15,714 nt of DNA. It comes from an uncultured Flavobacteriales bacterium (GTDB lineage Bacteria; Bacteroidota; Bacteroidia; Flavobacteriales; BACL11). Shown in pieces: positions 1 to 8,106 of the stretch. The DNA is taken from NCBI GenBank assembly GCA_950069165.1, contig CATMIT010000028.1, forward strand, positions 1 to 15,714, read 5' to 3'. The notes beneath the pieces are model-generated. The model saw nothing but the letters and a program-made list of their open reading frames with translations, was not told the DNA's origin and searched no databases. Each line of letters starts with the position of its first letter. Within the stretch, counting starts at the first letter, position 1. Both the position numbers and the translations under genes were made by a program.

Positions 1-1323
1 TAAATCGGCCCCCAAATAATTTTTGATATTAAAAGAAAGTTTTGCCGTTTCCAAATCTAAATCCCCAGAAAGAATTTTGTTAAACACATTGGTATTTGTC
101 TCTTCTGGCCCAACCACAAGCGTATCTTGCCCCAAAAACCCCCTTGCATATTCTGTGACAAAATCAAAATCGGTAAAGGAATAGAAGCTATCGGTTTGGT
201 TAATAGTAACCAATTCCCCAGTAGAATCGATAAAAGTGAAGGATTCGGTATAAATAGTATTGACGGTATCCCCACCCAATCGCCCTTCTTGACCAGTTAA
301 ATCTAATAAATACCCATCAAAATTAAATTCTATTTTTGTCATTTCTCCATTTATAGTAGGAGGAATCACACTTACAGAAGTAAAAGGGACGCCATTTTTA
401 GTAAGGGATGGAATATTGTATTCAATTTTTCCTGTATCAGGAAGGGTACTTAAAGCATTGATGGTAACGGCACCCTCTTTTATTTTAATCTCGGTTAGTC
501 TGGCAGATTTCATATCAAATGAAAATTCTGTTTTGTTTGAATCGAGTTGTTGTTCAGGGAAAAAAGCGGTTGCCTCTAAAAGTCCAATATCAGCAATAGT
601 AATAGTTGTAATGATAGCATCAGAATAATCAATTAAAACAGGACCATTACTTGCATTTATATCCATATTATGCAGAATAGCTAATAGGTTTTCATCCAAA
701 GTTTGCCCTGAAATATCAACACTATCTTCTGCTGTTGTTCCTGATGGTATTAAAGGGAAAATAAATGTTGCAATCAAGTTTTGATTTACTGCATTTATCA
801 AAGATAAACTTACATTAGAGATGTCAGTAGGATAGCCATTTTCTAGTTTCATTTTTAGCATTCCATTATACAAAGTCATGGTCTCAAAATACTCACTTGC
901 ATCAATATTAATGGTATCTTCATTTGCTATATTTGGTATTGCAGGAATAGTTCGCATTGTTCCATCCGGAAATAATGTGGTTCCGAAAGGGATTTCATTT
1001 ATGACCTCACCAATTGTTGCGGTATCTGCAATTGTTACATCATCAAAAACAACCGAATCTAAGGTGGTTGTTTTTTCATTCGTTCTGGCCTGAATATTTA
1101 CCAAAGTATCAAACTCAAAATCAATAAAATCTTGCTGAAAAACAAGCGTAATAAAGCCATCTTCATTGATAGTAATAGAACTATCTGAAAGCATATCATT
1201 AATACTCATCTGGGAATGAATTAATGGCACTAATAAATCTACATCCCAAGTTGGTTTTTCCAATTCATGTTTGCAAGCAGAAAACAGAAAAATACATATA
1301 AAAAAGAAGATTTTATTTTTCAT
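1..1323 (-). CDS. Uncharacterised secreted lipoprotein (3' end beyond window)
   Basis: An uninterrupted frame of 441 codons starts at the ATG at 1321-1323 and stays open to base 1, so the C-terminus is missing. The N-terminus is a lipoprotein signal: MKNK, a hydrophobic stretch (residues 5-14), then FSAC with the lipidated cysteine at residue 17, so the protein should be anchored in the outer or inner membrane. The mature part begins CKHELEKPTWDVDLLVPL; an N-terminal 'PTWDVDLLVPL' stretch of this style is familiar from unclassified Bacteroidota lipoproteins. The rest is rich in Asp, Thr, Ile and Ser with alternating hydrophobic residues, suggesting a mostly beta-sheet, extracytoplasmic protein. 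No catalytic motif is visible. It lies 15 bases after rarA on the same strand and may be cotranscribed with it, although a TAnnTTTG box sits in the gap. I do not recognise a function. The frame and lipobox are direct observations; the fold is inference. Confidence 0.85.
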   Translation of the reverse strand, partial: MKNKIFFFICIFLFSACKHELEKPTWDVDLLVPLIHSQMSINDMLSDSSITINEDGFITLVFQQDFIDFEFDTLVNIQARTNEKTTTLDSVVFDDVTIADTATIGEVINEIPFGTTLFPDGTMRTIPAIPNIANEDTINIDASEYFETMTLYNGMLKMKLENGYPTDISNVSLSLINAVNQNLIATFIFPLIPSGTTAEDSVDISGQTLDENLLAILHNMDINASNGPVLIDYSDAIITTITIADIGLLEATAFFPEQQLDSNKTEFSFDMKSARLTEIKIKEGAVTINALSTLPDTGKIEYNIPSLTKNGVPFTSVSVIPPTINGEMTKIEFNFDGYLLDLTGQEGRLGGDTVNTIYTESFTFIDSTGELVTINQTDSFYSFTDFDFVTEYARGFLGQDTLVVGPEETNTNVFNKILSGDLDLETAKLSFNIKNYLGADL

Positions 1324-1328
1324 TTTCA

Positions 1329-1336
1329 CAAAGATA
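1329..1336 (-). promoter_or_regulatory. Possible -7 promoter box before the lipoprotein gene
   Basis: The minus strand reads TATCTTTG, an exact match to the Bacteroidota -7 consensus TAnnTTTG, inside the 15-base gap between rarA and the lipoprotein gene. I see no TTG-type -33 element at the usual distance. If used, transcription would begin at or next to the ATG, giving a nearly leaderless mRNA. It may equally be a chance match. Confidence 0.3.
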
Positions 1337-1338
1337 GT

Positions 1339-2610
1339 TTAATAATTATATTTTCCTTTCCAGATATTTTTTAATCCTTCACGGTAGGCTTTTTCTTTAG
1401 CGTTATTTAAAGGTTTGTAAAAGGTTATTCCACTTATTTCATCTGGCAAGAACTCCTGATCATCATTGGGTTTGTCGTGCGAATACAGATAATCTTCTCC
1501 ATAGCCTAATTCTTTCATAAGTTTGCTAGGGGCATTTCTTAAATGAAGAGGGACAGACAAATTACCACTTTTTTGCACTTCCTCTTGCGCCTGATTTATT
1601 GCCATATATGATGCATTACTTTTAGGTGAACATGCCAAATAAATCACAGTTTGTGATAGGGTAATTCGTGCTTCTGGAAAACCAATTACATTCACTGCCT
1701 GAAAACAATTATTGGCAATGACTAAAGCGGTAGGATTGGCGTTTCCAATATCTTCTGATGCTAAAATAAGAAGTCTTCTAGCAATAAACTTTACATCTTC
1801 ACCACCTTCAATCATTCTGGCTAACCAATAGACAGCAGCATTAGGGTCGCTTCCTCTAATTGATTTGATAAATGCAGAAATAATATCATAATGTTGCTCC
1901 CCATTTTTATCGTATCTAACAATATTTTGTTGGGCTTTTTCAACAACTATATCATTGGTTATTATAATTTCTTTCTCATTTATTGAACTAACTACCAATT
2001 CAAAAATATTCAATAATTTTCTTGCATCCCCTCCTGAAATTTGCATTAAAGCTTCTGTTTCTTTTAAGTTGATGCTTAGTTTACTAAGCACTTCATCTTC
2101 CTTTTTTGCCCGCAATAAAAGTAGTTGTAAATCCTCTTTGGATAACGACTCAAGCACATAAACCTGCGCGCGAGAAAGCAGAGGAGCAATTACTTCAAAA
2201 GAAGGGTTTTCGGTGGTAGCACCAATGAGTGTAATTACACCCTTTTCCACAGCACCCAAAAGGGAGTCTTGCTGTGATTTGCTAAAGCGGTGAATTTCAT
2301 CAATAAATAGGATGGGAATATCTTTTCCAAAAAGCCCTAATGAGGATGCTTTTTGAATAACTTCTCGAACATCTTTTACGCCTGAATTTACGGCAGACAA
2401 AGTATAAAAAGGACGGTCTAATTCTTGTGCTATTAGATTAGCCAATGTAGTTTTTCCAACCCCCGGTGGTCCCCAAAAAATCATAGAGGGAATGAGTTTG
2501 TTGTCAATGGCTGATTTTAAGGAGCCATTTTCGCCAATAAGGTGTTTTTGCCCTATTACTTCTGCTAATTTTTTTGGTCTTATGCGCTCTGCTAGGGGGA
2601 TGTTTTGCAT
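1339..2610 (-). CDS. rarA: Replication-associated recombination protein A (RarA/MgsA AAA+ ATPase)
   Basis: The 423-residue product is close to the usual RarA length (E. coli about 447). RarA is a cytoplasmic AAA+ ATPase related to clamp loaders that acts at stalled replication forks. Visible motifs are Walker A GPPGVGKT (residues 47-54), Walker B LFIDEIHRF (101-109), sensor 1 GATTENPSF (130-138), a probable arginine finger in LLSRAQ (R147) and sensor 2 in SGGDARKLLN (R197). The C-terminal half has the RarA-specific region, including WLARMIEGGEDVKFIARRL and LASEDIGNANP. The start is the ATG at 2608-2610, which gives the normal N-terminus MQNIPLAERIRP. It sits 38 bases after the peptidase gene and 15 bases before the lipoprotein gene, all on the same strand. 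The sequence looks intact and orthodox. The family is certain; the function is taken from characterised homologues. Confidence 0.97.
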   Translation of the reverse strand: MQNIPLAERIRPKKLAEVIGQKHLIGENGSLKSAIDNKLIPSMIFWGPPGVGKTTLANLIAQELDRPFYTLSAVNSGVKDVREVIQKASSLGLFGKDIPILFIDEIHRFSKSQQDSLLGAVEKGVITLIGATTENPSFEVIAPLLSRAQVYVLESLSKEDLQLLLLRAKKEDEVLSKLSINLKETEALMQISGGDARKLLNIFELVVSSINEKEIIITNDIVVEKAQQNIVRYDKNGEQHYDIISAFIKSIRGSDPNAAVYWLARMIEGGEDVKFIARRLLILASEDIGNANPTALVIANNCFQAVNVIGFPEARITLSQTVIYLACSPKSNASYMAINQAQEEVQKSGNLSVPLHLRNAPSKLMKELGYGEDYLYSHDKPNDDQEFLPDEISGITFYKPLNNAKEKAYREGLKNIWKGKYNY

Positions 2611-2622
2611 AGGATAAAACTA

Positions 2623-2630
2623 CAAAAATA
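2623..2630 (-). promoter_or_regulatory. Possible -7 promoter box before rarA
   Basis: The minus strand reads TATTTTTG, matching TAnnTTTG, in the 38-base gap between the peptidase and rarA. No clear -33 TTG element is visible. It would allow rarA to be transcribed independently of the upstream pair, with a leader of only a few bases. The match is weak in such AT-rich sequence. Confidence 0.25.
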
Positions 2631-2648
2631 GTTATGTTTTTATCCCTT

Positions 2649-3413
2649 TTAGATAATACTTTTTATAAGGACTAATTTATGGCTGTGTGTGCCCAAGTCA
2701 TCATTGAAAATTCCTTGCTTGTCGAGCTTATCGATACGCACTTTTCCACTAGCGTGAATAATATAATTATTTTTCATAATGATGCCAACATGGGTAGTTT
2801 TTCCTTCCTTATTTTCAAAAAAAGCCAAATCACCAGCTTCACTTTTTCCTACAGATTTAAGTGTTTTTCCTACTTCTGCTTGTTGGTAGGCATCTCTTGG
2901 TAATTTAATCCCCTGCAATCTGTAAACCATTTGTGTAAAACCAGAACAATCAATTCCCACTGGCGAACGACCTCCCCACAAATAAGGGGTATTCAAATAC
3001 ATCAATGCATTCTGAATAATATATTTTTTTTCGGTAAAGCCCTGAGTTGTCAATCCTTCAAACAAATACATTTCTTCACCTAAAAATGCATGACCACTTT
3101 TATAGCTTGGCAGAGTGCTGCCCATCACAATTGGTTGAAATTGTTGGTGTTTGATAATATCTAGAATATCGGTAGTTAGAGTAGGGGTTTCTTTTTGAAG
3201 TTTATTATAATTTTCCTTTTCAATGGCTATCCATTGTTTGTTGCAAATCCAACCTTCATAATCATCATGAGCCAAACGAATCCTACTGAATTTCTTTTGG
3301 TTTTCAAGTACCTTAAAATGTTCCCCGAAAAGAATTTGGTTTACCATTTCTGCTTTGTCAGAAGCTCCACTTCTCATAGGAACTATTGAAAGATTTGAAA
3401 TTCCGTATTGCAT
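2649..3413 (-). CDS. C40-family NlpC/P60 peptidase with N-terminal SH3-like domain
   Basis: This 254-residue protein has an SH3-like N-terminal part (about residues 1-65, including ILFGEHFKVLE and YEGWICNKQW) and a C-terminal NlpC/P60 domain (about 130-254). The expected catalytic triad is visible: Cys156 in GIDCSGFTQMVYR, His208 in THVGIIM and His220 in IIHASGK. Family members cleave the gamma-D-glutamyl-diamino acid bond of cell-wall peptides. There is no signal peptide or lipobox: the protein starts MQYGISNLSIVPM. It is therefore probably cytoplasmic, like the dipeptidyl-peptidase VI/YkfC-type enzymes that recycle wall peptides, rather than a secreted hydrolase. The start codon overlaps the thiolase stop by one base (TAATG), implying translational coupling. 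The family is certain, and the recycling role is inferred from the domain layout and the lack of export signal. Confidence 0.93.
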   Translation of the reverse strand: MQYGISNLSIVPMRSGASDKAEMVNQILFGEHFKVLENQKKFSRIRLAHDDYEGWICNKQWIAIEKENYNKLQKETPTLTTDILDIIKHQQFQPIVMGSTLPSYKSGHAFLGEEMYLFEGLTTQGFTEKKYIIQNALMYLNTPYLWGGRSPVGIDCSGFTQMVYRLQGIKLPRDAYQQAEVGKTLKSVGKSEAGDLAFFENKEGKTTHVGIIMKNNYIIHASGKVRIDKLDKQGIFNDDLGTHSHKLVLIKSII

Positions 3414-4591
3414 TACACTAATTCAATTACCATTGCTGAAGCACCACCACCACCATTACAGATTCCGGCAGCACCAATCTTACCGCCATTTTGTTTTAGT
3501 ACACTGATAAGAGTTACAATAATTCTTGCTCCTGAACTGCCAAGTGGATGCCCTAAAGAAACAGCCCCTCCATTTACATTTACTTTTTTGGCATCTAAAT
3601 CCAGTATTTTCATATTTGCAAGCCCTACCACAGAGAACGCTTCATTTAATTCAAAATAATCAACATCAGCTTTTGAAAGTCCTGCTTTGTCTAAAGCGAT
3701 TGGTATAGCTTTTGCTGGAGCAGTGGTAAACCATTCTGGTTCCCCTGCTGCATCAGCATAACTTCTGATTTTTACAAGAGGAGTAATATTTAATTCTACT
3801 GCTTTATCTGCACTCATTAAAACCAGGGCTGAGGCACCATCATTTAAGGTGGATGCATTGGCAGCAGTAATGGTTCCTTCTTTATTAAAAACAGGGCGTA
3901 AGGCAGGAATTTTATCTATGTTTACATTTTTATATTCCTCATCTTCATTTATTATTAAAGTATCCCCTTTTCTTTGTGGAACTTCAACTGCAATAATTTC
4001 ATCAGTAAATTTTCCATTTTCCCATGCTTTTGTACTTCTGTTGTACGATTCAATAGCGAAAGCATCTTGTTCTTCTCTTGTGAAGTTCATCTCGCTAGCA
4101 CATTTTTCCGCACAAACACCCATATGAACATTGCCATACACATCAGTTAAACCGTCCTTTACCAAGCCATCAACCAATTGCATATTCCCTAATTTTTGGC
4201 CTGACCTTCCTTTTGCAAAATAATGAGGTACAATTGACATATTTTCCATGCCACCAGCAATTACCACATCATTGTCCCCACAGATAATTGTTTGTGCCGC
4301 CAACATAATAGACTTCATTCCTGAGGAACATACTTTGTTGATAGTAGTACAAGGTACATCCTGTGAAAGGCCAGCAAACATGGCCGCTTGCCTAGCAGGA
4401 GCTTGCCCTAAATTAGCTTGCAAAACATTTCCCATAAACACTTCATTTACTACTGATTTATCAATAGCTGCTTTTTCAATCGCACCTTGTATGGCTGTTG
4501 CGCCTAATTTAGTCGCTGATACTGATGCTAAACATCCTCCAAAACTTCCTATTGGTGTACGCACTGCCGATACAATCACTACTTCTTTCAT
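3413..4591 (-). CDS. Acetyl-CoA C-acetyltransferase (thiolase)
   Basis: The 392-residue product is the standard length for a biosynthetic/degradative thiolase, which interconverts two acetyl-CoA with acetoacetyl-CoA plus CoA in the cytoplasm. The nucleophile Cys88 is in NKVCSSGMKS, the catalytic His348 in NGGAVSLGHPLGSSGAR and the second cysteine Cys378 in GICNGGGGASA; this spacing matches characterised acetoacetyl-CoA thiolases almost exactly. The N-terminus KEVVIVSAVRTPIGSFGG is also typical. It is the first gene of the minus-strand unit and runs directly into the peptidase gene with a 1-base stop/start overlap. It is divergent from pgpH across 80 bases. No hydroxyacyl-CoA dehydrogenase or CoA-transferase neighbour is present, so the sequence does not say whether it serves fatty-acid or amino-acid breakdown, ketone use or isoprenoid supply. 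I leave the symbol blank because atoB, phaA and thlA cannot be told apart here. Confidence 0.96.
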   Translation of the reverse strand: MKEVVIVSAVRTPIGSFGGCLASVSATKLGATAIQGAIEKAAIDKSVVNEVFMGNVLQANLGQAPARQAAMFAGLSQDVPCTTINKVCSSGMKSIMLAAQTIICGDNDVVIAGGMENMSIVPHYFAKGRSGQKLGNMQLVDGLVKDGLTDVYGNVHMGVCAEKCASEMNFTREEQDAFAIESYNRSTKAWENGKFTDEIIAVEVPQRKGDTLIINEDEEYKNVNIDKIPALRPVFNKEGTITAANASTLNDGASALVLMSADKAVELNITPLVKIRSYADAAGEPEWFTTAPAKAIPIALDKAGLSKADVDYFELNEAFSVVGLANMKILDLDAKKVNVNGGAVSLGHPLGSSGARIIVTLISVLKQNGGKIGAAGICNGGGGASAMVIELV

Positions 4592-4671
4592 TATAATTAT
4601 TTTTATGAATTTATATTTGGTGCGAATTTATGTAAATTATACTTATTTTCGCTACTGATATTAATACATCT
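4592..4671. promoter_or_regulatory. Divergent promoter region, thiolase / pgpH
   Basis: This 80-base AT-rich gap must serve both genes. On the plus strand TATATTTG at 4612-4619 matches the Bacteroidota -7 box and would give pgpH a leader of roughly 45 bases; a good -33 TTG is not seen. On the minus strand TAAATTCG at 4623-4630 is a one-base variant of the box and could serve the thiolase. The two boxes nearly abut, so the two promoters would compete. A short inverted pair GCGAA (4622-4626) / TTCGC (4648-4652) is also present, too short to call an operator. Confidence 0.4.
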
Positions 4672-6780
4672 ATGAAAAAGGTTTTTTCTTCTATTCGTGA
4701 CAATCATGACACCATTTTTAAAGCACTTCTGTTTTTTATTACTCTTTTTATTATTGTTTATTTTTTTCCTAGGCAAATAAATTTTGAATACGAATATTCC
4801 AAAGGAAAACCTTGGTTTCAGGAAACGATTATTACTTCTTTTGATTTTCCAATTCTAAAAACACAGGAACAATTACAAAAAGAAAGGGAAGAGATAATAA
4901 ATGACAATTTACCAATATTTGGTTTTGATGAGAATATTTTCCAGCAGAAAGGAGTAGAGTTTGTGCAGAATTTTGAACAGAAATGGTCAGAAGACAGAAA
5001 AATAAAAAAAGACAAAGGATTTACTTTTTTTAATCTTTTTGGGCTAAAAAAGCAAACAAACCAAAGTAGAAAATATAGTGTAGCAAACTATGGTTTAAGC
5101 ATTTTAGATCATCTTTATACCAATGGAATAGTACAGCTTTCTGATGAGTTTCAGTGGAAAGAGGAAGATTTTCAGGTGCTATTGCAAAAAGAAAATGTTG
5201 CGGAAAAACAAGAATTAGATAATCTTTTCACCATTAATTCTGCTGTGGATTACATCAACTCTTTAAGCAAACTTTCATTGCAAGAATCTGATTTTATTGT
5301 ACCACTACTTTTGGAAGCGCTTAGCCAAAATGTGTTTTATGATAAGCAAGCATCAGAAAAAATGTTAGCTTATGAGCTGGATAATATTGTAAGTGCCAGG
5401 GGAATGCTGCAACAAGGGCAAATTGTAATTCAGAAAGGAGAATTGGTAAATGAGGATAAATACCAAATATTATCTTCCTACCAAAGTGAATTTGAAAATC
5501 AGCATTGGAGTAAAGCATCTGTTAACTTTGTTTTGCTTGGGCAAGTATTATTAGTCTTTGTTGCCTTTTTAATTTTCTTCTTGTTTCTGCAACAATACCG
5601 ACCTGAAATTTTGCAAGACAGCACAAAAGTAACCCTCATTTTACTGCTCATTGTAAGTATGATTGTGCTTACTTCTTTTACCTTAAAATGGAATGGCAAT
5701 TTCTTGTATTTGATTCCCTTTTGTATTTCACCTATTTTACTCAAAGCATTTTTTGATACGCGTTTGGCATTATTCACTCACCTTATTACTATTCTGATTA
5801 TTGGTTTTATTGTGCCTAATGGTTTTGAGTTTGTTTATCTGCAACTCATTGCGGGGATTGTTTCTATCTTAACTGTATTACAAATGTATAAAAGGGCTCA
5901 TTTGTTTGTCTCAGCCATAAAAATTGTGGGTATATATTGGCTTACTTATTTTGCATTGGAAATAACCCATGAAGGAAGTATCGTTCATATTAATTTGGTA
6001 CAGTTTTTGTATTTTGCAGGAAGTGGTGTGCTTACCCTATTTGCTTACCCACTTATTTTTGCCTTTGAGAAAGTGTTTTCACTAGTTTCGGATGTTTCTC
6101 TTTTGGAATTATCCGATACCAATAGTCCACTTTTAAGGAAATTGGCGAATGAGGCGCCAGGCACTTTTCAGCATAGCTTGCAAGTAGCGAACTTGGCTGA
6201 GGAAGGCATTATTGAGATAAATGGAAACGCACTGCTTGTAAGGGCTGGGGCATTATACCATGATATTGGCAAATTAAAAACCCCCATGTATTTTATAGAA
6301 AATCAAAGCACTGGACTTAACCCTCATGATGAGATTTCCTTTGATGAAAGCACGGAGATTATTATTAACCATGTAAGAAATGGAATTGAAATAGCAAAAG
6401 AAAACAAGTTGCCAGAAGAACTGATTGACTTTATAAGAACCCATCATGGTACAAGCACTGTACATTATTTTTACAAGCAATTTATCACTACTTTTCCTGA
6501 TGAGGAAGTAGATATAAAAGATTTTGCATATCCTGGTCCTAAACCATTTTCAAAAGAAACGGCAGTGTTAATGATGGCGGATTCAGTAGAAGCGGCAGCA
6601 AGAAGTTTAAAACAACCCAATGCAGATAATATCAATGATTTGGTAGAAAATATAATCGGTAAACAAATAGATGGTGGGCAGTTTGTAAATGCTGACATTA
6701 CCCTAAAAGAGATTACCCAGATAAAGAAACTCTACAAAAAGAAATTGGTAAATATTCATCATGCAAGGTTGGAGTATTAA
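4672..6780 (+). CDS. pgpH: 7TM-HD family phosphohydrolase, probable c-di-AMP phosphodiesterase (PgpH-like)
   Basis: The 702-residue membrane protein has the full PgpH/YqfF layout: one N-terminal membrane segment (about residues 15-32), a 7TMR-HDED-type extracytoplasmic domain (about 35-275), a cluster of about seven membrane helices (284-468) and a cytoplasmic HD domain (about 480-700). HD-type metal-ligand candidates are His501 (FQHSLQVANLAE), His530-Asp531 (LYHDIGKLKTP), His567 (INHVRNG), His591-His592 (RTHHGT) and Asp637 (MMADSVEAA). Characterised relatives hydrolyse cyclic-di-AMP to pApA and are proposed to sense an external signal. The gene is divergent from the thiolase and convergent with the peptide-permease operon, whose final stop codon overlaps this one by 4 bases (6777-6780). 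No c-di-AMP synthase is in the window. The family is secure; substrate specificity is by homology. Confidence 0.93.
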   Translation: MKKVFSSIRDNHDTIFKALLFFITLFIIVYFFPRQINFEYEYSKGKPWFQETIITSFDFPILKTQEQLQKEREEIINDNLPIFGFDENIFQQKGVEFVQNFEQKWSEDRKIKKDKGFTFFNLFGLKKQTNQSRKYSVANYGLSILDHLYTNGIVQLSDEFQWKEEDFQVLLQKENVAEKQELDNLFTINSAVDYINSLSKLSLQESDFIVPLLLEALSQNVFYDKQASEKMLAYELDNIVSARGMLQQGQIVIQKGELVNEDKYQILSSYQSEFENQHWSKASVNFVLLGQVLLVFVAFLIFFLFLQQYRPEILQDSTKVTLILLLIVSMIVLTSFTLKWNGNFLYLIPFCISPILLKAFFDTRLALFTHLITILIIGFIVPNGFEFVYLQLIAGIVSILTVLQMYKRAHLFVSAIKIVGIYWLTYFALEITHEGSIVHINLVQFLYFAGSGVLTLFAYPLIFAFEKVFSLVSDVSLLELSDTNSPLLRKLANEAPGTFQHSLQVANLAEEGIIEINGNALLVRAGALYHDIGKLKTPMYFIENQSTGLNPHDEISFDESTEIIINHVRNGIEIAKENKLPEELIDFIRTHHGTSTVHYFYKQFITTFPDEEVDIKDFAYPGPKPFSKETAVLMMADSVEAAARSLKQPNADNINDLVENIIGKQIDGGQFVNADITLKEITQIKKLYKKKLVNIHHARLEY

Positions 6781-8102
6781 CTTTTCAATCTAGGGTCCAA
6801 TGCATCACGAGAAGCTTCCGCAATCATGTTATAAATAGTAATGGTAATAAAAATTGCAATACCCGGGTAGATAATGAGCCACCAAGCTTCCAAGTTTTGC
6901 CTTCCCAAATTAAGAAGCGAACCCCAAGTGACAATGTCATCCGGAACTCCAATCCCTAAAAAGGATAATCCGCTTTCAATTAAAATAGCAGAAGCAATAC
7001 CAAAGGCAATACTTACAAATACAGGCGCTAATGAGTTAGGTAAAGCATGTTTAAAAATAGTTCGAGCTGATGAATAGCCCAATGATTCAGCAGCTTGTAC
7101 AAACTCCAATGAACGGATACGTAAGAATTCAGCCCTAGTAAAACGGGCAATACGCGTCCAACCTGTAATCCCAATAATCATCATCACAATCCAGATGCTC
7201 CTTTCCACCACAGCAGTAATGGTAATAATAAGTAGTAATCTTGGTATGGAGTTCAATAGTTCAATCCCCCTAGAGACAAAAGTATCAATAGGTACACTTA
7301 CCTCCTCCTTTAACTTTCCAAATTGCAAGGGTTTACTCAGCAATCGGAAAAATACAGTAACACCAATAATAATTAATATACTGATGAATATCTCCCACAT
7401 TCCGCCACCAAAGCCCTCATTAAAACCTGCAGCTAATTCATATTTTCTTTGTCCGAAACCGTAAAACAAGCCCATAAAAATCCCAAATAAAGTGAGCCAA
7501 TATTTTATCCTGGGCATCTTTAATTTAGTATCGCCAAAAAAGCCTGCCAAAGCCCCCAATATAATTCCGATAACGGAAGCGATTCCCATGGAAACCAAGC
7601 CAACCATAAGAGATATTCGTGTACCATGTATCAATCCTGATGCTAAATCACGCCCAATTCCGTCAGTTCCTAATCGGTGCCTGAACCTTGCTGGAATGTC
7701 AATAATCTCTCCTGCAGGATTTTTGAATCTCTGCTCTCCCCCTGGTGCCGCATAATCACGGTTATACCTATCCATACTCCCAGCTGAATAAGGAATAGGT
7801 GCCCAGATTACTGCCGTTAAATCCAGTTGTCGCCAATCCGTAATATCGTATTGTAAAAACTGTACAAATTTCCCTTCTGTATTAAAAATAGAATCCGATC
7901 GTGTATCTGCTACAAATGCAGGGTAGAGGGTGTTGCCTTCATACTCGCAATACAGTGGCCTGTCATTAGCGATATATGGAGCGAATAAAGCAATTACTAC
8001 CAATATTAATAAAAGGTATAAACTCACCAGTGCAATCTTGTTTTTCTTGAACTGAGTCCAAGCATATTTTTTAAAGGAAAAATTTTCGTTTGTGTTTTGC
8101 AT
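6777..8102 (-). CDS. oppC: Peptide ABC transporter permease, OppC/DppC type, with extra membrane hairpin
   Basis: This is the second inner-membrane permease subunit of an oligopeptide/dipeptide importer, 441 residues against about 300 for enterobacterial OppC/DppC. It shows the N-terminal membrane helix (about 23-42), the RLGTDGIGRDLASGLIHGTRISL block (143-165) and the ATPase-contacting EAA loop at 334-358 (AAESLGYSSARTIFKHALPN). The ending DALDPRLKS is typical. Extra material lies in two places: a long segment after TM1 (about 45-140), and about 80 residues (191-270) holding two further hydrophobic helices (201-216 and 236-254). I place the start at the ATG at 8100-8102, four bases after the oppB stop, giving MQNTNENFSFKKYAW. 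A start at 8168 would overlap oppB by 62 bases and add an unlikely N-terminus. The substrate class (di- or oligopeptide, or even nickel) cannot be settled from sequence. Confidence 0.9.
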   Translation of the reverse strand: MQNTNENFSFKKYAWTQFKKNKIALVSLYLLLILVVIALFAPYIANDRPLYCEYEGNTLYPAFVADTRSDSIFNTEGKFVQFLQYDITDWRQLDLTAVIWAPIPYSAGSMDRYNRDYAAPGGEQRFKNPAGEIIDIPARFRHRLGTDGIGRDLASGLIHGTRISLMVGLVSMGIASVIGIILGALAGFFGDTKLKMPRIKYWLTLFGIFMGLFYGFGQRKYELAAGFNEGFGGGMWEIFISILIIIGVTVFFRLLSKPLQFGKLKEEVSVPIDTFVSRGIELLNSIPRLLLIITITAVVERSIWIVMMIIGITGWTRIARFTRAEFLRIRSLEFVQAAESLGYSSARTIFKHALPNSLAPVFVSIAFGIASAILIESGLSFLGIGVPDDIVTWGSLLNLGRQNLEAWWLIIYPGIAIFITITIYNMIAEASRDALDPRLKS

Positions 8103-8106
8103 AATT

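Noticed and set aside
57..275. A 72-codon minus-strand ORF at the left edge
   Set aside because: It lies in another frame of the lipoprotein gene, whose 441-codon open frame with signal peptide and lipobox covers the same bases.
4622..4652. GCGAA/TTCGC inverted pair in the divergent promoter region as an operator
   Set aside because: Five-base arms 21 bases apart are too short to distinguish from chance.
4248..4658. A 136-codon plus-strand ORF
   Set aside because: It is antisense to the thiolase active-site region and its 3' part covers the intergenic gap; the composition has no domain-like features.
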